A stretch of 64,000 bases of DNA from Streptomyces sp. NBC_00576 (lineage in GTDB: Bacteria; Actinomycetota; Actinomycetes; Streptomycetales; Streptomycetaceae), in assembly GCF_036345175.1 (NCBI RefSeq), contig NZ_CP107780.1:7192001-7256000 (forward strand), written 5' to 3'. Below are positions 15,914 to 23,352 of the stretch, piece by piece. Below the pieces are notes generated by a model. That model did not search any database, was not told the DNA's origin, and saw nothing but the letters and a program-made list of their open reading frames with translations. Position 1 is the first letter of the stretch. The number at the start of each line of letters is the position of its first letter. Made by a program: the position numbers and the translations under genes.

Positions 15914-18900
15914 GTGGCAGAGCAACGGGGGCGGAAGCCAGGACACGAACCTGTATCGGAACAGGAGCCGGTATCGGTACAGGAACCTGTACCGGAACAG
16001 GAGCCTGTACCGGTACCGGGATGGGCGCGGCGGCTGGTCGGATACGCCTGGCGGTATCCGAAGGACGTCGTGCTCTCGATCGGTGCGTCCCTCGGCGGTA
16101 TGGCCCTCATGGCGCTGGTCCCGCTGATCACCAAGGTGATCATCGACGACGTCATCGGCGGCGAGAGCCGCTCCATGGCCCTCTGGGCGGGCGCGCTCGT
16201 CGTCTCCGCCGTCCTCGTCTACGTCTTCACCTACATCCGCCGCTACTACGGCGGCCGGCTCGCCCTCGACGTCCAGCACGACCTGCGGACGGAGATGTTC
16301 GAGACGATCACCCGGCTCGACGGGCGCCGCCAGGACGAGCTGTCGACCGGGCAGATCGTCGGACGGGCCACCAGCGACCTTCAGCTGATCCAGAGCCTCT
16401 TCTACATGCTCCCGATGACGCTCGGGAACGTGCTCCTGTTCCTGATCTCCCTCGCGATCATGGCCTGGCTGTCGATCCCGCTGACCCTGGTCGCCCTCGC
16501 CGTCGCCCCCGCCCTGTGGATCGTCGCCAAGCGCAGCCGTACGAAGCTCCACCCGGCCACCTGGTACGCGCAGGCCCAGGCCGCCGCCGTCGCCGGTGTC
16601 GTGGACGGCGCCGTGACCGGCGTACGCGTGGTGAAGGGGTTCGGGCAGGAGGACCAGGAGACCGGGAAGCTCAGGGAGGTCGGGCGGCGGCTCTTCGCGG
16701 GGCGGCTGCGGACCATCCGGTTCAACTCCGTCTACACCCCGGCCCTGCAGGCCGTGCCCGTGCTCGGGCAGGTCGCCATGCTCGCGGTGGGTGGCTGGCT
16801 GGCCGTGGGCGGGCACATCACGCTCGGTACGTTCGTCGCGTTCTCCACCTATCTCGCCCAGCTCGTCGGGCCGGTGCGCATGCTCGCCATGGTGCTGACC
16901 GTCGGGCAGCAGGCGCGGGCCGGTACCGAGCGCGTCCTGGAGCTCATCGACACCCGGCCCACCATGTCCGACGGGCACAAGGACCTCCCCGCCGACGCCC
17001 CGGCCACCGTCGAGTTCGACGACGTGTCGTTCGGCTACGACGACGACCGGCCCGTACTCTCCGGGCTGACCTTCGAGATCCGGCCCGGCGAGACCCTCGC
17101 CGTCGTCGGCTCCTCCGGCTCCGGCAAGTCGACCGTCTCCCTCCTCCTGCCGCGCTTCTACGACGTGACGCGCGGCGCCGTCCTCATCGGCGGCCACGAC
17201 GTCCGCGAGCTGACCCTCGACTCCCTCCGGGCCGCGATCGGGCTCGTCCCCGAGGACTCGTTCCTCTTCTCCGACACCGTCCGCGCCAACATCGCGTACG
17301 GCCGTCCGGACGCAACCGACGAACAGATCCTCACCGCCGCGCGCGCCGCCCAGGCGGACCGTTTCATCGCCGAGCTGCCCCACGGCTACGACACCAAGGT
17401 CGGCGAGCACGGCCTCACCCTCTCCGGCGGCCAGCGCCAGCGCGTCGCACTCGCCCGCGCGATTCTCACCGACCCCCGGCTCCTCGTCCTCGACGACGCG
17501 ACGTCGGCAGTGGACGCGCGGGTCGAGCACGAGATCCACGAGGCGTTGAAGCACGTCATGGAGGGCCGGACGACCCTCCTCATCGCCCACCGCCGCTCCA
17601 CCCTCGGCCTCGCCGACCGCATCGCCGTCCTCGACGGCGGACGCCTCGCCGACCTCGGCACCCACGACGAACTCCAGGCCCGTTCCGCCCTGTACCGGCG
17701 GCTGCTGACCGACCCGGACGAGCTGGGCGGCGTCTCGCCCGGCCGCGCCCTGCCCTCCTGTCCGCCCGAGGACACCTCCGTACGGGACGAGCTGGACGCC
17801 GAGTTCGACGCCGAGCGCGGGGTCACGCCCAGGCTGTGGAACGGCGACCGCGAGCCCAAGGACACCGCGTTCGTCGGGATGCCGGCCACGCCCGAACTCC
17901 TCGCCCAGGTCGAGGCGTTGCCCCCGGCCGCCGACACCCCGGGCATCGACGAGGCACGCGCGGTCACGCCCGAGGAGTCGTACGGGCTGAAGCGGCTGCT
18001 GCGCGGCTTCGGGAGGCCGTTGCTGGTGAGCCTCGGGCTTGTCGCCGTGGACGCCGGGATGGGGCTGCTCCTGCCGATCCTGATCCGGCACGGCATCGAC
18101 TCGGGCGTCTCCCAACTCGCCCTGGGCGCCGTGTGGGCGGCCTCCGCGCTCGCCCTGGTGTCCGTCGTCGTCCAGTGGGCGGCGCAGATCGGTGAGATGC
18201 GGATGACGGGCCGTACCGGCGAACGCGTGCTGTACGCACTCCGGTTGAAGATCTTCGCCCAGCTGCAACGCCTCGGACTCGACTACTACGAACGGGAGTT
18301 GACCGGGCGGATCATGACCCGGATGACCACGGACGTCGACGCGCTGTCGACGTTCCTGCAGACCGGGCTGGTCACCGCCTTCGTCTCCGTCGTCACCTTC
18401 TTCGGCATCATGGCCGCCCTGGTGGTGATCGACGTCCAGCTCGCGTTCGTCGTGTTCGTCACCATCCCGGTGCTGGTCGTCGGCACGTTCTACTTCCGCC
18501 GGGCGAGCGTGAAGGCCTACGAACTCGCCCGTGAGCGCGTGTCGTCGGTCAACGCCGACCTCCAGGAGTCGGTGTCCGGGCTGCGGATCGTGCAGGCCTT
18601 CCGGGGCGAGCGGACGGGCAACGAGCGGTTCGCGGAGGGCAGCGACAGCTACCGCCAGGCACGCGTGCGGGGACAGTGGCTGATCTCCGTGTACTTCCCG
18701 TTCGTGCAGCTGCTGGCCTCGGTCGCGGCAGCGGCGGTACTGATCGTGGGGGCGGGGCGGATCGACAACGGGACGCTGACGACCGGTGCGCTGGTCGCCT
18801 ACCTCCTCTACATCGACCTGTTCTTCGCGCCCGTGCAGCAGCTCTCGCAGGTCTTCGACGGGTACCAGCAGGCGACGGTCTCGCTGGGCCGGATCCAGGA

Positions 18901-19735
18901 ACTCCTCCAGGAGCGGACCTCGACCGAGGCGGCCGAGGAGCCGTTGGATGTGCTGTCCCTGCGTGGTGACATCGCCTTCGAGGGCGTGGACTTCGCGTAC
19001 GGGTCCGGCGATGACGCCGAAGAGGCCCTGAGCGGCGTCCAGTTGACGATTCCGGCCGGGCAGACCGTCGCCTTCGTCGGGGAGACGGGCGCCGGCAAGT
19101 CGACGCTCGTGAAGCTGGTCGCCCGCTTCTACGACCCCACCGGCGGCCGGGTCACCGTCGACGGCACCGATCTGCGCGCCCTCGACATCACCTCGTACCG
19201 CCATCGCCTCGGGGTGGTGCCGCAGGAGGCGTACCTGTTCCAGGGGACCGTGCGGGACGCCATCGCGTACGGGCGGCCGGATGCCACCGACGCCCAGGTG
19301 GAGGCGGCGGCGCGGGCGGTCGGGGCGCACGACATGATCGCCACGCTGGAGGGCGGCTACCTCCACGAGGTCGCCGAGCGCGGACGCAACCTCTCGGCGG
19401 GGCAACGCCAGCTGATCGCGCTGGCCCGCGCGGAACTGGTCGACCCGGACATCCTGCTCCTCGACGAGGCGACGGCGGCACTGGATCTGGCTACCGAGGC
19501 CCAGGTCAACCAGGCGACCGACCGCCTCGCAGGCCGCCGTACGACCCTGGTCGTCGCCCACCGCCTCACGACGGCGGCCCGCGCCGACCGGGTCGTCCTC
19601 ATGGACCACGGCCGGGTCGCAGAGGACGGCACCCACGAGGAACTCCTCGCCCTGGACGGCCAGTACGCCGAACTGTGGCGCACGTTCGTGGGCGCGGCGG
19701 AGGAGCCGGAGGAACCGGTCATCTCATCCCGCTGA
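15914..19735 (+). CDS. fused tandem ABC exporter (TMD-NBD-TMD-NBD)
   Basis: A 1273-residue single-chain exporter made of two half-transporters of the lipid/drug type. The first membrane domain starts near residue 40 (WARRLVGYAWRYP). Its NBD has Walker A VVGSSGSGKST, signature LSGGQRQR and Walker B LLVLDDATSAVD, with Asp in place of the catalytic Glu. A linker with DTSVRDELDAEFDAERGV leads to the second half, whose NBD has FVGETGAGKST, signature LSAGQRQL and ILLLDEATAALD with the catalytic Glu. This asymmetry matches heterodimeric exporters with one degenerate ATP site, here joined in one chain. The GTG at 15914 is chosen because GGAAGG lies seven bases upstream. The substrate is unknown. Confidence 0.9.
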   Translation: MAEQRGRKPGHEPVSEQEPVSVQEPVPEQEPVPVPGWARRLVGYAWRYPKDVVLSIGASLGGMALMALVPLITKVIIDDVIGGESRSMALWAGALVVSAVLVYVFTYIRRYYGGRLALDVQHDLRTEMFETITRLDGRRQDELSTGQIVGRATSDLQLIQSLFYMLPMTLGNVLLFLISLAIMAWLSIPLTLVALAVAPALWIVAKRSRTKLHPATWYAQAQAAAVAGVVDGAVTGVRVVKGFGQEDQETGKLREVGRRLFAGRLRTIRFNSVYTPALQAVPVLGQVAMLAVGGWLAVGGHITLGTFVAFSTYLAQLVGPVRMLAMVLTVGQQARAGTERVLELIDTRPTMSDGHKDLPADAPATVEFDDVSFGYDDDRPVLSGLTFEIRPGETLAVVGSSGSGKSTVSLLLPRFYDVTRGAVLIGGHDVRELTLDSLRAAIGLVPEDSFLFSDTVRANIAYGRPDATDEQILTAARAAQADRFIAELPHGYDTKVGEHGLTLSGGQRQRVALARAILTDPRLLVLDDATSAVDARVEHEIHEALKHVMEGRTTLLIAHRRSTLGLADRIAVLDGGRLADLGTHDELQARSALYRRLLTDPDELGGVSPGRALPSCPPEDTSVRDELDAEFDAERGVTPRLWNGDREPKDTAFVGMPATPELLAQVEALPPAADTPGIDEARAVTPEESYGLKRLLRGFGRPLLVSLGLVAVDAGMGLLLPILIRHGIDSGVSQLALGAVWAASALALVSVVVQWAAQIGEMRMTGRTGERVLYALRLKIFAQLQRLGLDYYERELTGRIMTRMTTDVDALSTFLQTGLVTAFVSVVTFFGIMAALVVIDVQLAFVVFVTIPVLVVGTFYFRRASVKAYELARERVSSVNADLQESVSGLRIVQAFRGERTGNERFAEGSDSYRQARVRGQWLISVYFPFVQLLASVAAAAVLIVGAGRIDNGTLTTGALVAYLLYIDLFFAPVQQLSQVFDGYQQATVSLGRIQELLQERTSTEAAEEPLDVLSLRGDIAFEGVDFAYGSGDDAEEALSGVQLTIPAGQTVAFVGETGAGKSTLVKLVARFYDPTGGRVTVDGTDLRALDITSYRHRLGVVPQEAYLFQGTVRDAIAYGRPDATDAQVEAAARAVGAHDMIATLEGGYLHEVAERGRNLSAGQRQLIALARAELVDPDILLLDEATAALDLATEAQVNQATDRLAGRRTTLVVAHRLTTAARADRVVLMDHGRVAEDGTHEELLALDGQYAELWRTFVGAAEEPEEPVISSR
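15947..16018 (+). repeat. four 18-bp tandem repeats coding Glu-Pro-Val units
   Basis: Four near-identical 18-base units at 15947, 15965, 15983 and 16001 encode EPVSEQ, EPVSVQ, EPVPEQ and EPVPVP in the cytoplasmic N-terminus of the ABC exporter. Probably a slippage-prone spacer. Confidence 0.85.
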
Positions 19736-19849
19736 GGGCCGGTAGGTCTGGCGGCCACCGGCTTGCGCAACCGTTCGACAGGTGCCGTGCGTCCGTACAT
19801 CAGTACGACGCACGACTAATGTCATGGGTGGCGGCTGGAGGGGGAGACG

Positions 19850-20263
19850 GTGAGTGGTGGTTCGGTATGGCGGCGGATGGCGCTCGGACTGGCCGTGCTG
19901 ACCGCGTCCGGGATGCTCTCCCTCGCGAGCCCGGGCACAGCCGAAGCGGCGTCGACGGCCTCGACGGCCTCGGCGGCGCCGGCGTGCTCCGGCCGCAAGA
20001 CGCGGACGCTGGCCTTCTCCACCGGCGAGGTGCACATATACCGGCGCAACGGCTACGTCTGCGCGGTGACCATGCCCAAGCGCCCGGGGGCCCGCCAGTG
20101 GATGTCGGTGAGCGTAAGGGCGCGCGGGGGGCGTCCGGTCGTCGACGAGGGGACGTTCTCGAAGCGGGCCGGCCCGGTGACCGTGCACGCGGGGCGGCGG
20201 CAGGTGTGGGTCAAGGGGGCGGTGGGGCGGGGATCGGTCAGTTCTGGCTGGATTCGGTGCTGA
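19850..20263 (+). CDS. small secreted protein of unknown function
   Basis: A 137-residue exported protein. The signal peptide runs through WRRMALGLAVLTASGMLSLA with an AEA cleavage site near residue 33, followed by a short Ala/Ser/Thr linker. The mature domain of about 100 residues has three Cys (ACSGR, YVCAV and the terminal IRC) and alternating charged and hydrophobic strands (EVHIYRRNGYVCAVTM, GPVTVHAGRRQVWVKG), so a small beta domain is likely. GGAGGGGGAG precedes the GTG start. I do not recognise the family. Confidence 0.65.
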   Translation: MSGGSVWRRMALGLAVLTASGMLSLASPGTAEAASTASTASAAPACSGRKTRTLAFSTGEVHIYRRNGYVCAVTMPKRPGARQWMSVSVRARGGRPVVDEGTFSKRAGPVTVHAGRRQVWVKGAVGRGSVSSGWIRC

Positions 20264-20382
20264 GGATCTTCCCGGACCCCTAATTCCTGATCCCCTGCCC
20301 GAGGGATTTCCCTATCTCCCCTGGTGCACCGGTAGTTGCTCCGATAGCTTCCGGCGCACAGATGTCTCACAGGGGAGGGTGC

Positions 20383-21843
20383 ATGCGCAAGGCGCTCAGA
20401 TGGCTGCTCGCGCTCGCCGTGTTCATAGGCACGATGAGTACGGCGGGAGCGGCCACCGCCGCTCAGCCGGAAGCCGGATCCAGCACCAAGAGCGGTACCA
20501 GCACTGCCAGTTCGGACATCAAGGACCAGCTTCTCGCGATCCCGGGCATGAGTCTGATCCAGGAGAAGCCGTACACCGGCTACCGGTACTTCGTCCTCAA
20601 CTACACCCAGCCGATCGACCACCGGCACCCGTCCAAGGGCACGTTCCAGCAGCGCATCACCGTCCTGCACAAGGACGCCTCGCGCCCGACGGTCTTCTTC
20701 ACCGGCGGATACTCCGTCAACACGAACCCCACTCGCAGTGAACCGACGCGGATCGTCGACGGCAACCAGGTCTCCCTGGAGTACCGCTTCTTCACTCCGT
20801 CCCGACCCGACCCCGCCGACTGGTCCAAGCTGGACATCTGGCAGGCGGCCAGCGACCAGCACCGCGTCTTCACGGCACTGAAGAAGATCTACGCCAAGAA
20901 GTGGCTCTCCACGGGCGGTTCCAAGGGCGGCATGACCGCCACGTACTACGAGCGTTTCTACCCGCGTGACATGGACGGCGTCGTCGCGTACGTCGCTCCC
21001 AACGACGTGGTGAACAAGGAGGACTCGGCGTACGACCGGTTCTTCGCCAAGGTCGGCACCAAGGAGTGCCGCGACCGGCTGAACGCCGTACAGCGCGAGG
21101 CGCTCGTCCGCCGGGAGCCGCTGGAGAAGAAGTACGCGGAGGTCGTCGCCGCCGAGGGCTTCACCTTCACCACCATCGGCAGCCTGGACCGCGCGTACGA
21201 GGCCGTCGTCCTCGACTACGTCTGGGGCTTCTGGCAGTACAGCCTGCTCGCCGACTGCGAGTCCATCCCGGCGGACGCGAAGAACGCGACCGACGACGAC
21301 ATCTGGACCTCGATCGACACGATCTCCGGGTTCTCCGCCTACACCGACCAGGGCCTGGAGCGGTACACGCCGTACTACTACCAGGCGGGCACCCAACTCG
21401 GCGCGCCCGACATCAAGTTCCCGCACATCGAGAAGAAGTACATCCGCTACGGCTACCAGCCGCCGCGCAACTTCGTCCCCCGGGACATCAGCATGAAGTT
21501 CCAGCCGTCGGCGATGCGTGACGTCGACAACTGGGTCAAGCACCGTGCCCAGCACATGCTGTTCGTGTACGGGCAGAACGACCCGTGGGGCTCCGAGCCG
21601 TTCCACGTCGGCAAGGGCGCGAAGGACTCGTACGTCTTCACCGCCCCCGGCCTGAACCACGGCGCGAACGTCGCGGGTCTGGTCCCCGAGCAGAAGGCGC
21701 TCGCCACGGCCCGCATCCTGGAGTGGGCGGGCGTCGCCTCGACCGCCGTCCGGTCGAACCCGTCGGCGGCCAAGCCGCTGGCGACGTACGACGCCAGGCT
21801 CGACAAGCGCAACATCGAGCGGGAGCCCACGCTGCGGCCGTAA
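20383..21843 (+). CDS. secreted S37-family tripeptidyl aminopeptidase
   Basis: A 486-residue exported peptidase that releases tri- or tetrapeptides from protein N-termini, of the PS-10/S37 family known from Streptomyces mycelium. Signal peptide: RKALRWLLALAVFIGTMSTAGA, cleavage near ATA-AQ. The alpha/beta-hydrolase core shows the nucleophile elbow STGGSKGGMTATYYE (Ser in GGSKGG), an upstream FTGGYSV oxyanion strand, an acidic residue in FVYGQNDPWG, and the His in PGLNHGANV. The ATG at 20383 is chosen because GGGAGG lies just upstream; the frame is open to 20362. A 38-base palindromic terminator follows. Confidence 0.9.
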   Translation: MRKALRWLLALAVFIGTMSTAGAATAAQPEAGSSTKSGTSTASSDIKDQLLAIPGMSLIQEKPYTGYRYFVLNYTQPIDHRHPSKGTFQQRITVLHKDASRPTVFFTGGYSVNTNPTRSEPTRIVDGNQVSLEYRFFTPSRPDPADWSKLDIWQAASDQHRVFTALKKIYAKKWLSTGGSKGGMTATYYERFYPRDMDGVVAYVAPNDVVNKEDSAYDRFFAKVGTKECRDRLNAVQREALVRREPLEKKYAEVVAAEGFTFTTIGSLDRAYEAVVLDYVWGFWQYSLLADCESIPADAKNATDDDIWTSIDTISGFSAYTDQGLERYTPYYYQAGTQLGAPDIKFPHIEKKYIRYGYQPPRNFVPRDISMKFQPSAMRDVDNWVKHRAQHMLFVYGQNDPWGSEPFHVGKGAKDSYVFTAPGLNHGANVAGLVPEQKALATARILEWAGVASTAVRSNPSAAKPLATYDARLDKRNIEREPTLRP

Positions 21844-21872
21844 CGACCGTGGAGAGTACGGGTAGTTGATGA

Positions 21873-21910
21873 TGGAGGGGCCCGGTGGCAGCTGCCACCG
21901 GGCCCCTCCA
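21873..21910. terminator. 38-nt perfect palindrome, bidirectional terminator
   Basis: 19-base arms pair completely (TGGAGGGGCCCGGTGGCAG and complement) between the convergent S37 peptidase and cvnD genes, serving both strands. Confidence 0.8.
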
Positions 21911-21921
21911 CCGTCGTGTGA

Positions 21922-22557
21922 TCAGCTGCCGATCGCGGCCGGCGGGCGGCCCGCCATCAGCCGGTTGACCAGGGCCAGCAGCAGGTCCCGGCTGTCGCGC
22001 CGGTCCCGGAGGTCGCCCATGAGGACCGGGACGGCCGGGTCGAGGTCGAGCGCGTCCCGCACCTCGTCCACCGTGCGGTCCCGCACCCCGTGGAAGCAGT
22101 TGACGCCCACCACGAACGGGACACCACGGCTCTCGAAGAAGTCGATCGACGCGAAACTGCTCTCCAGCCGCCGGGTGTCCGCGAGGACGACCGCGCCGAG
22201 CGCCCCGTGCACCAGGTCGTTCCACATGAACCAGAAGCGTTCCTGGCCGGGCGTCCCGAACAGATACAGGACGAGGCGGCTGCTCACCGTGATCCGGCCG
22301 AAGTCCAGCGCCACGGTCGTGGTGGTCTTCCGCTCGACCCCGTCGAGGTCGTCCACGCCGAGGCCCGCGACGGTCAGCTGCTCCTCGGTGTGCAGGGGCG
22401 GGATCTCGCTCACGGAGCCGACCATGGTGGTCTTGCCGACGCCGAAGCCGCCCGCGATCAGGATTTTCACCGCGGCGGGCGCGGTGGGCGTCCCGGCCAT
22501 GGCCACCTGTGCCCCGGGCTGTGACCCGGCCTGTTCGTCAGAGTCTGAGTAGGGCAT
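21922..22557 (-). CDS. cvnD: conservon Ras-like ATP/GTP-binding protein CvnD
   Basis: A 211-residue Ras-like nucleotide-binding switch, last gene of a conservon. The P loop is GGFGVGKTT near residues 36-44. The G3-type segment is LYLFGTPGQERF, and the specificity motif is the weak GVNCFHG, typical of CvnD rather than true GTPases. A flexible 28-residue N-terminus rich in Ser, Gly and Ala precedes it. In conservons the CvnA sensor, CvnB and CvnC form a membrane-linked complex with CvnD, likened to eukaryotic G-protein receptors and involved in development or antibiotic control. Its start overlaps the end of cvnC by 20 bases. Confidence 0.92.
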   Translation of the reverse strand: MPYSDSDEQAGSQPGAQVAMAGTPTAPAAVKILIAGGFGVGKTTMVGSVSEIPPLHTEEQLTVAGLGVDDLDGVERKTTTTVALDFGRITVSSRLVLYLFGTPGQERFWFMWNDLVHGALGAVVLADTRRLESSFASIDFFESRGVPFVVGVNCFHGVRDRTVDEVRDALDLDPAVPVLMGDLRDRRDSRDLLLALVNRLMAGRPPAAIGS

Positions 22558-22927
22558 CCTTCACCGCCTGAAGAAGAGTCATGTCCGGTTCCTGGCCGAC
22601 GGCGACCGCGAGCGGTGGCCTGGCCGTCACCCGGTCCAGCGTGATGAGGTCGTCGACGAGGATCTTCGTCACCGCCACCGGCAGATTCAGCCCGGCGGCG
22701 ACCTCTGCGAGGGCCACCGGCACCCGGCACTGCCGGAGGATCACCCGGTGCTCGGGCTGCAGCCCCCGGTCGCCGGGCCGTTCGGCGGGCGCGACGGTCG
22801 CGATCACCGTGATGAGGGTGAGATCGTCACGCACCGAGGCCGTACGCCCATGGGTGATCGTGTACGGCCGGACGAGGCTCTCCTCGGCGTCATCGTCGTC
22901 CGGCGACGCGTACGCCCAGTGGCTCAC
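22538..22927 (-). CDS. cvnC: conservon DUF742 protein CvnC
   Basis: A 129-residue DUF742 protein. It has the family's ESLVRPYTITHGRTA opening, LTLITVIATVA, a QPEHRVILRQCR segment, and a winged-helix-like SVAEVAAGLNLPVAVTK region (here VALAEVAAGLNLPVAVTK). The DPDMTLLQAV-type tail is present as EPDMTLLQAVKDALLRL. CvnC bridges the roadblock protein and CvnD. It overlaps cvnB by four bases (ATGA) and cvnD by 20, indicating translational coupling. Confidence 0.92.
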   Translation of the reverse strand: MSHWAYASPDDDDAEESLVRPYTITHGRTASVRDDLTLITVIATVAPAERPGDRGLQPEHRVILRQCRVPVALAEVAAGLNLPVAVTKILVDDLITLDRVTARPPLAVAVGQEPDMTLLQAVKDALLRL

Positions 22928-23352
22928 TCACGCCCCCCGCCCTCCAGGCGCTGGACCCGCACGTCGGTCCCCAGCCGCTGCCCCACCTGCTGTACGAGGG
23001 TGTCCATCGCCACGGCCATCACCTCGGCGTCGACCTCCTGGTCCGCCACGACCGCCAGATGGGTGCCCCGGCCGGCCGCGCTGACGAACAGCCAGAGCTC
23101 GTCGAGCTCGATGATGACCTGGTGGACGGCCCCGCCGCCGAAGACCTCGCCGACGCCACGGGCCAGGCTCTGCTGACCGGTGGCGATGGCGGCCAGGCGT
23201 TCCGCGTCGACCCGGGCGATGCTGCTGGACTGGCTCACCACCAGACCGTCGTCGGACAGCACGATGGCGTTCCGGGTGCCCGGAACCTGGTCGACCAGAC
23301 GGTCGAGCAGCCAGTCGAGGTCGGAGTTGGTGGCAGTGGTTCGCAGAGTCAT
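22924..23352 (-). CDS. cvnB: conservon roadblock/LC7 protein CvnB
   Basis: A 142-residue roadblock/LC7-domain protein. After a short Thr-rich start, DLDWLLDRLVDQVPGTRNAIVLSDDGLVV is the first helix-strand unit. ERLAAIATGQQSLARGVGE and HQVIIELDELWLFVSAAG complete the fold. These proteins regulate small nucleotide-binding switches. I set the ATG at 23352 because it overlaps the cvnA stop by four bases (ATGA); the longer open frame upstream is a shadow of cvnA. Confidence 0.92.
   Translation of the reverse strand: MTLRTTATNSDLDWLLDRLVDQVPGTRNAIVLSDDGLVVSQSSSIARVDAERLAAIATGQQSLARGVGEVFGGGAVHQVIIELDELWLFVSAAGRGTHLAVVADQEVDAEVMAVAMDTLVQQVGQRLGTDVRVQRLEGGGRE

Noticed and set aside
15644..19636. A 1330-residue minus-strand open frame over the ABC exporter.
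   Set aside because: It is the antisense of the exporter. Its translation is low-complexity Arg/Gly/Val/Asp/His, and the plus strand has intact ATPase motifs.
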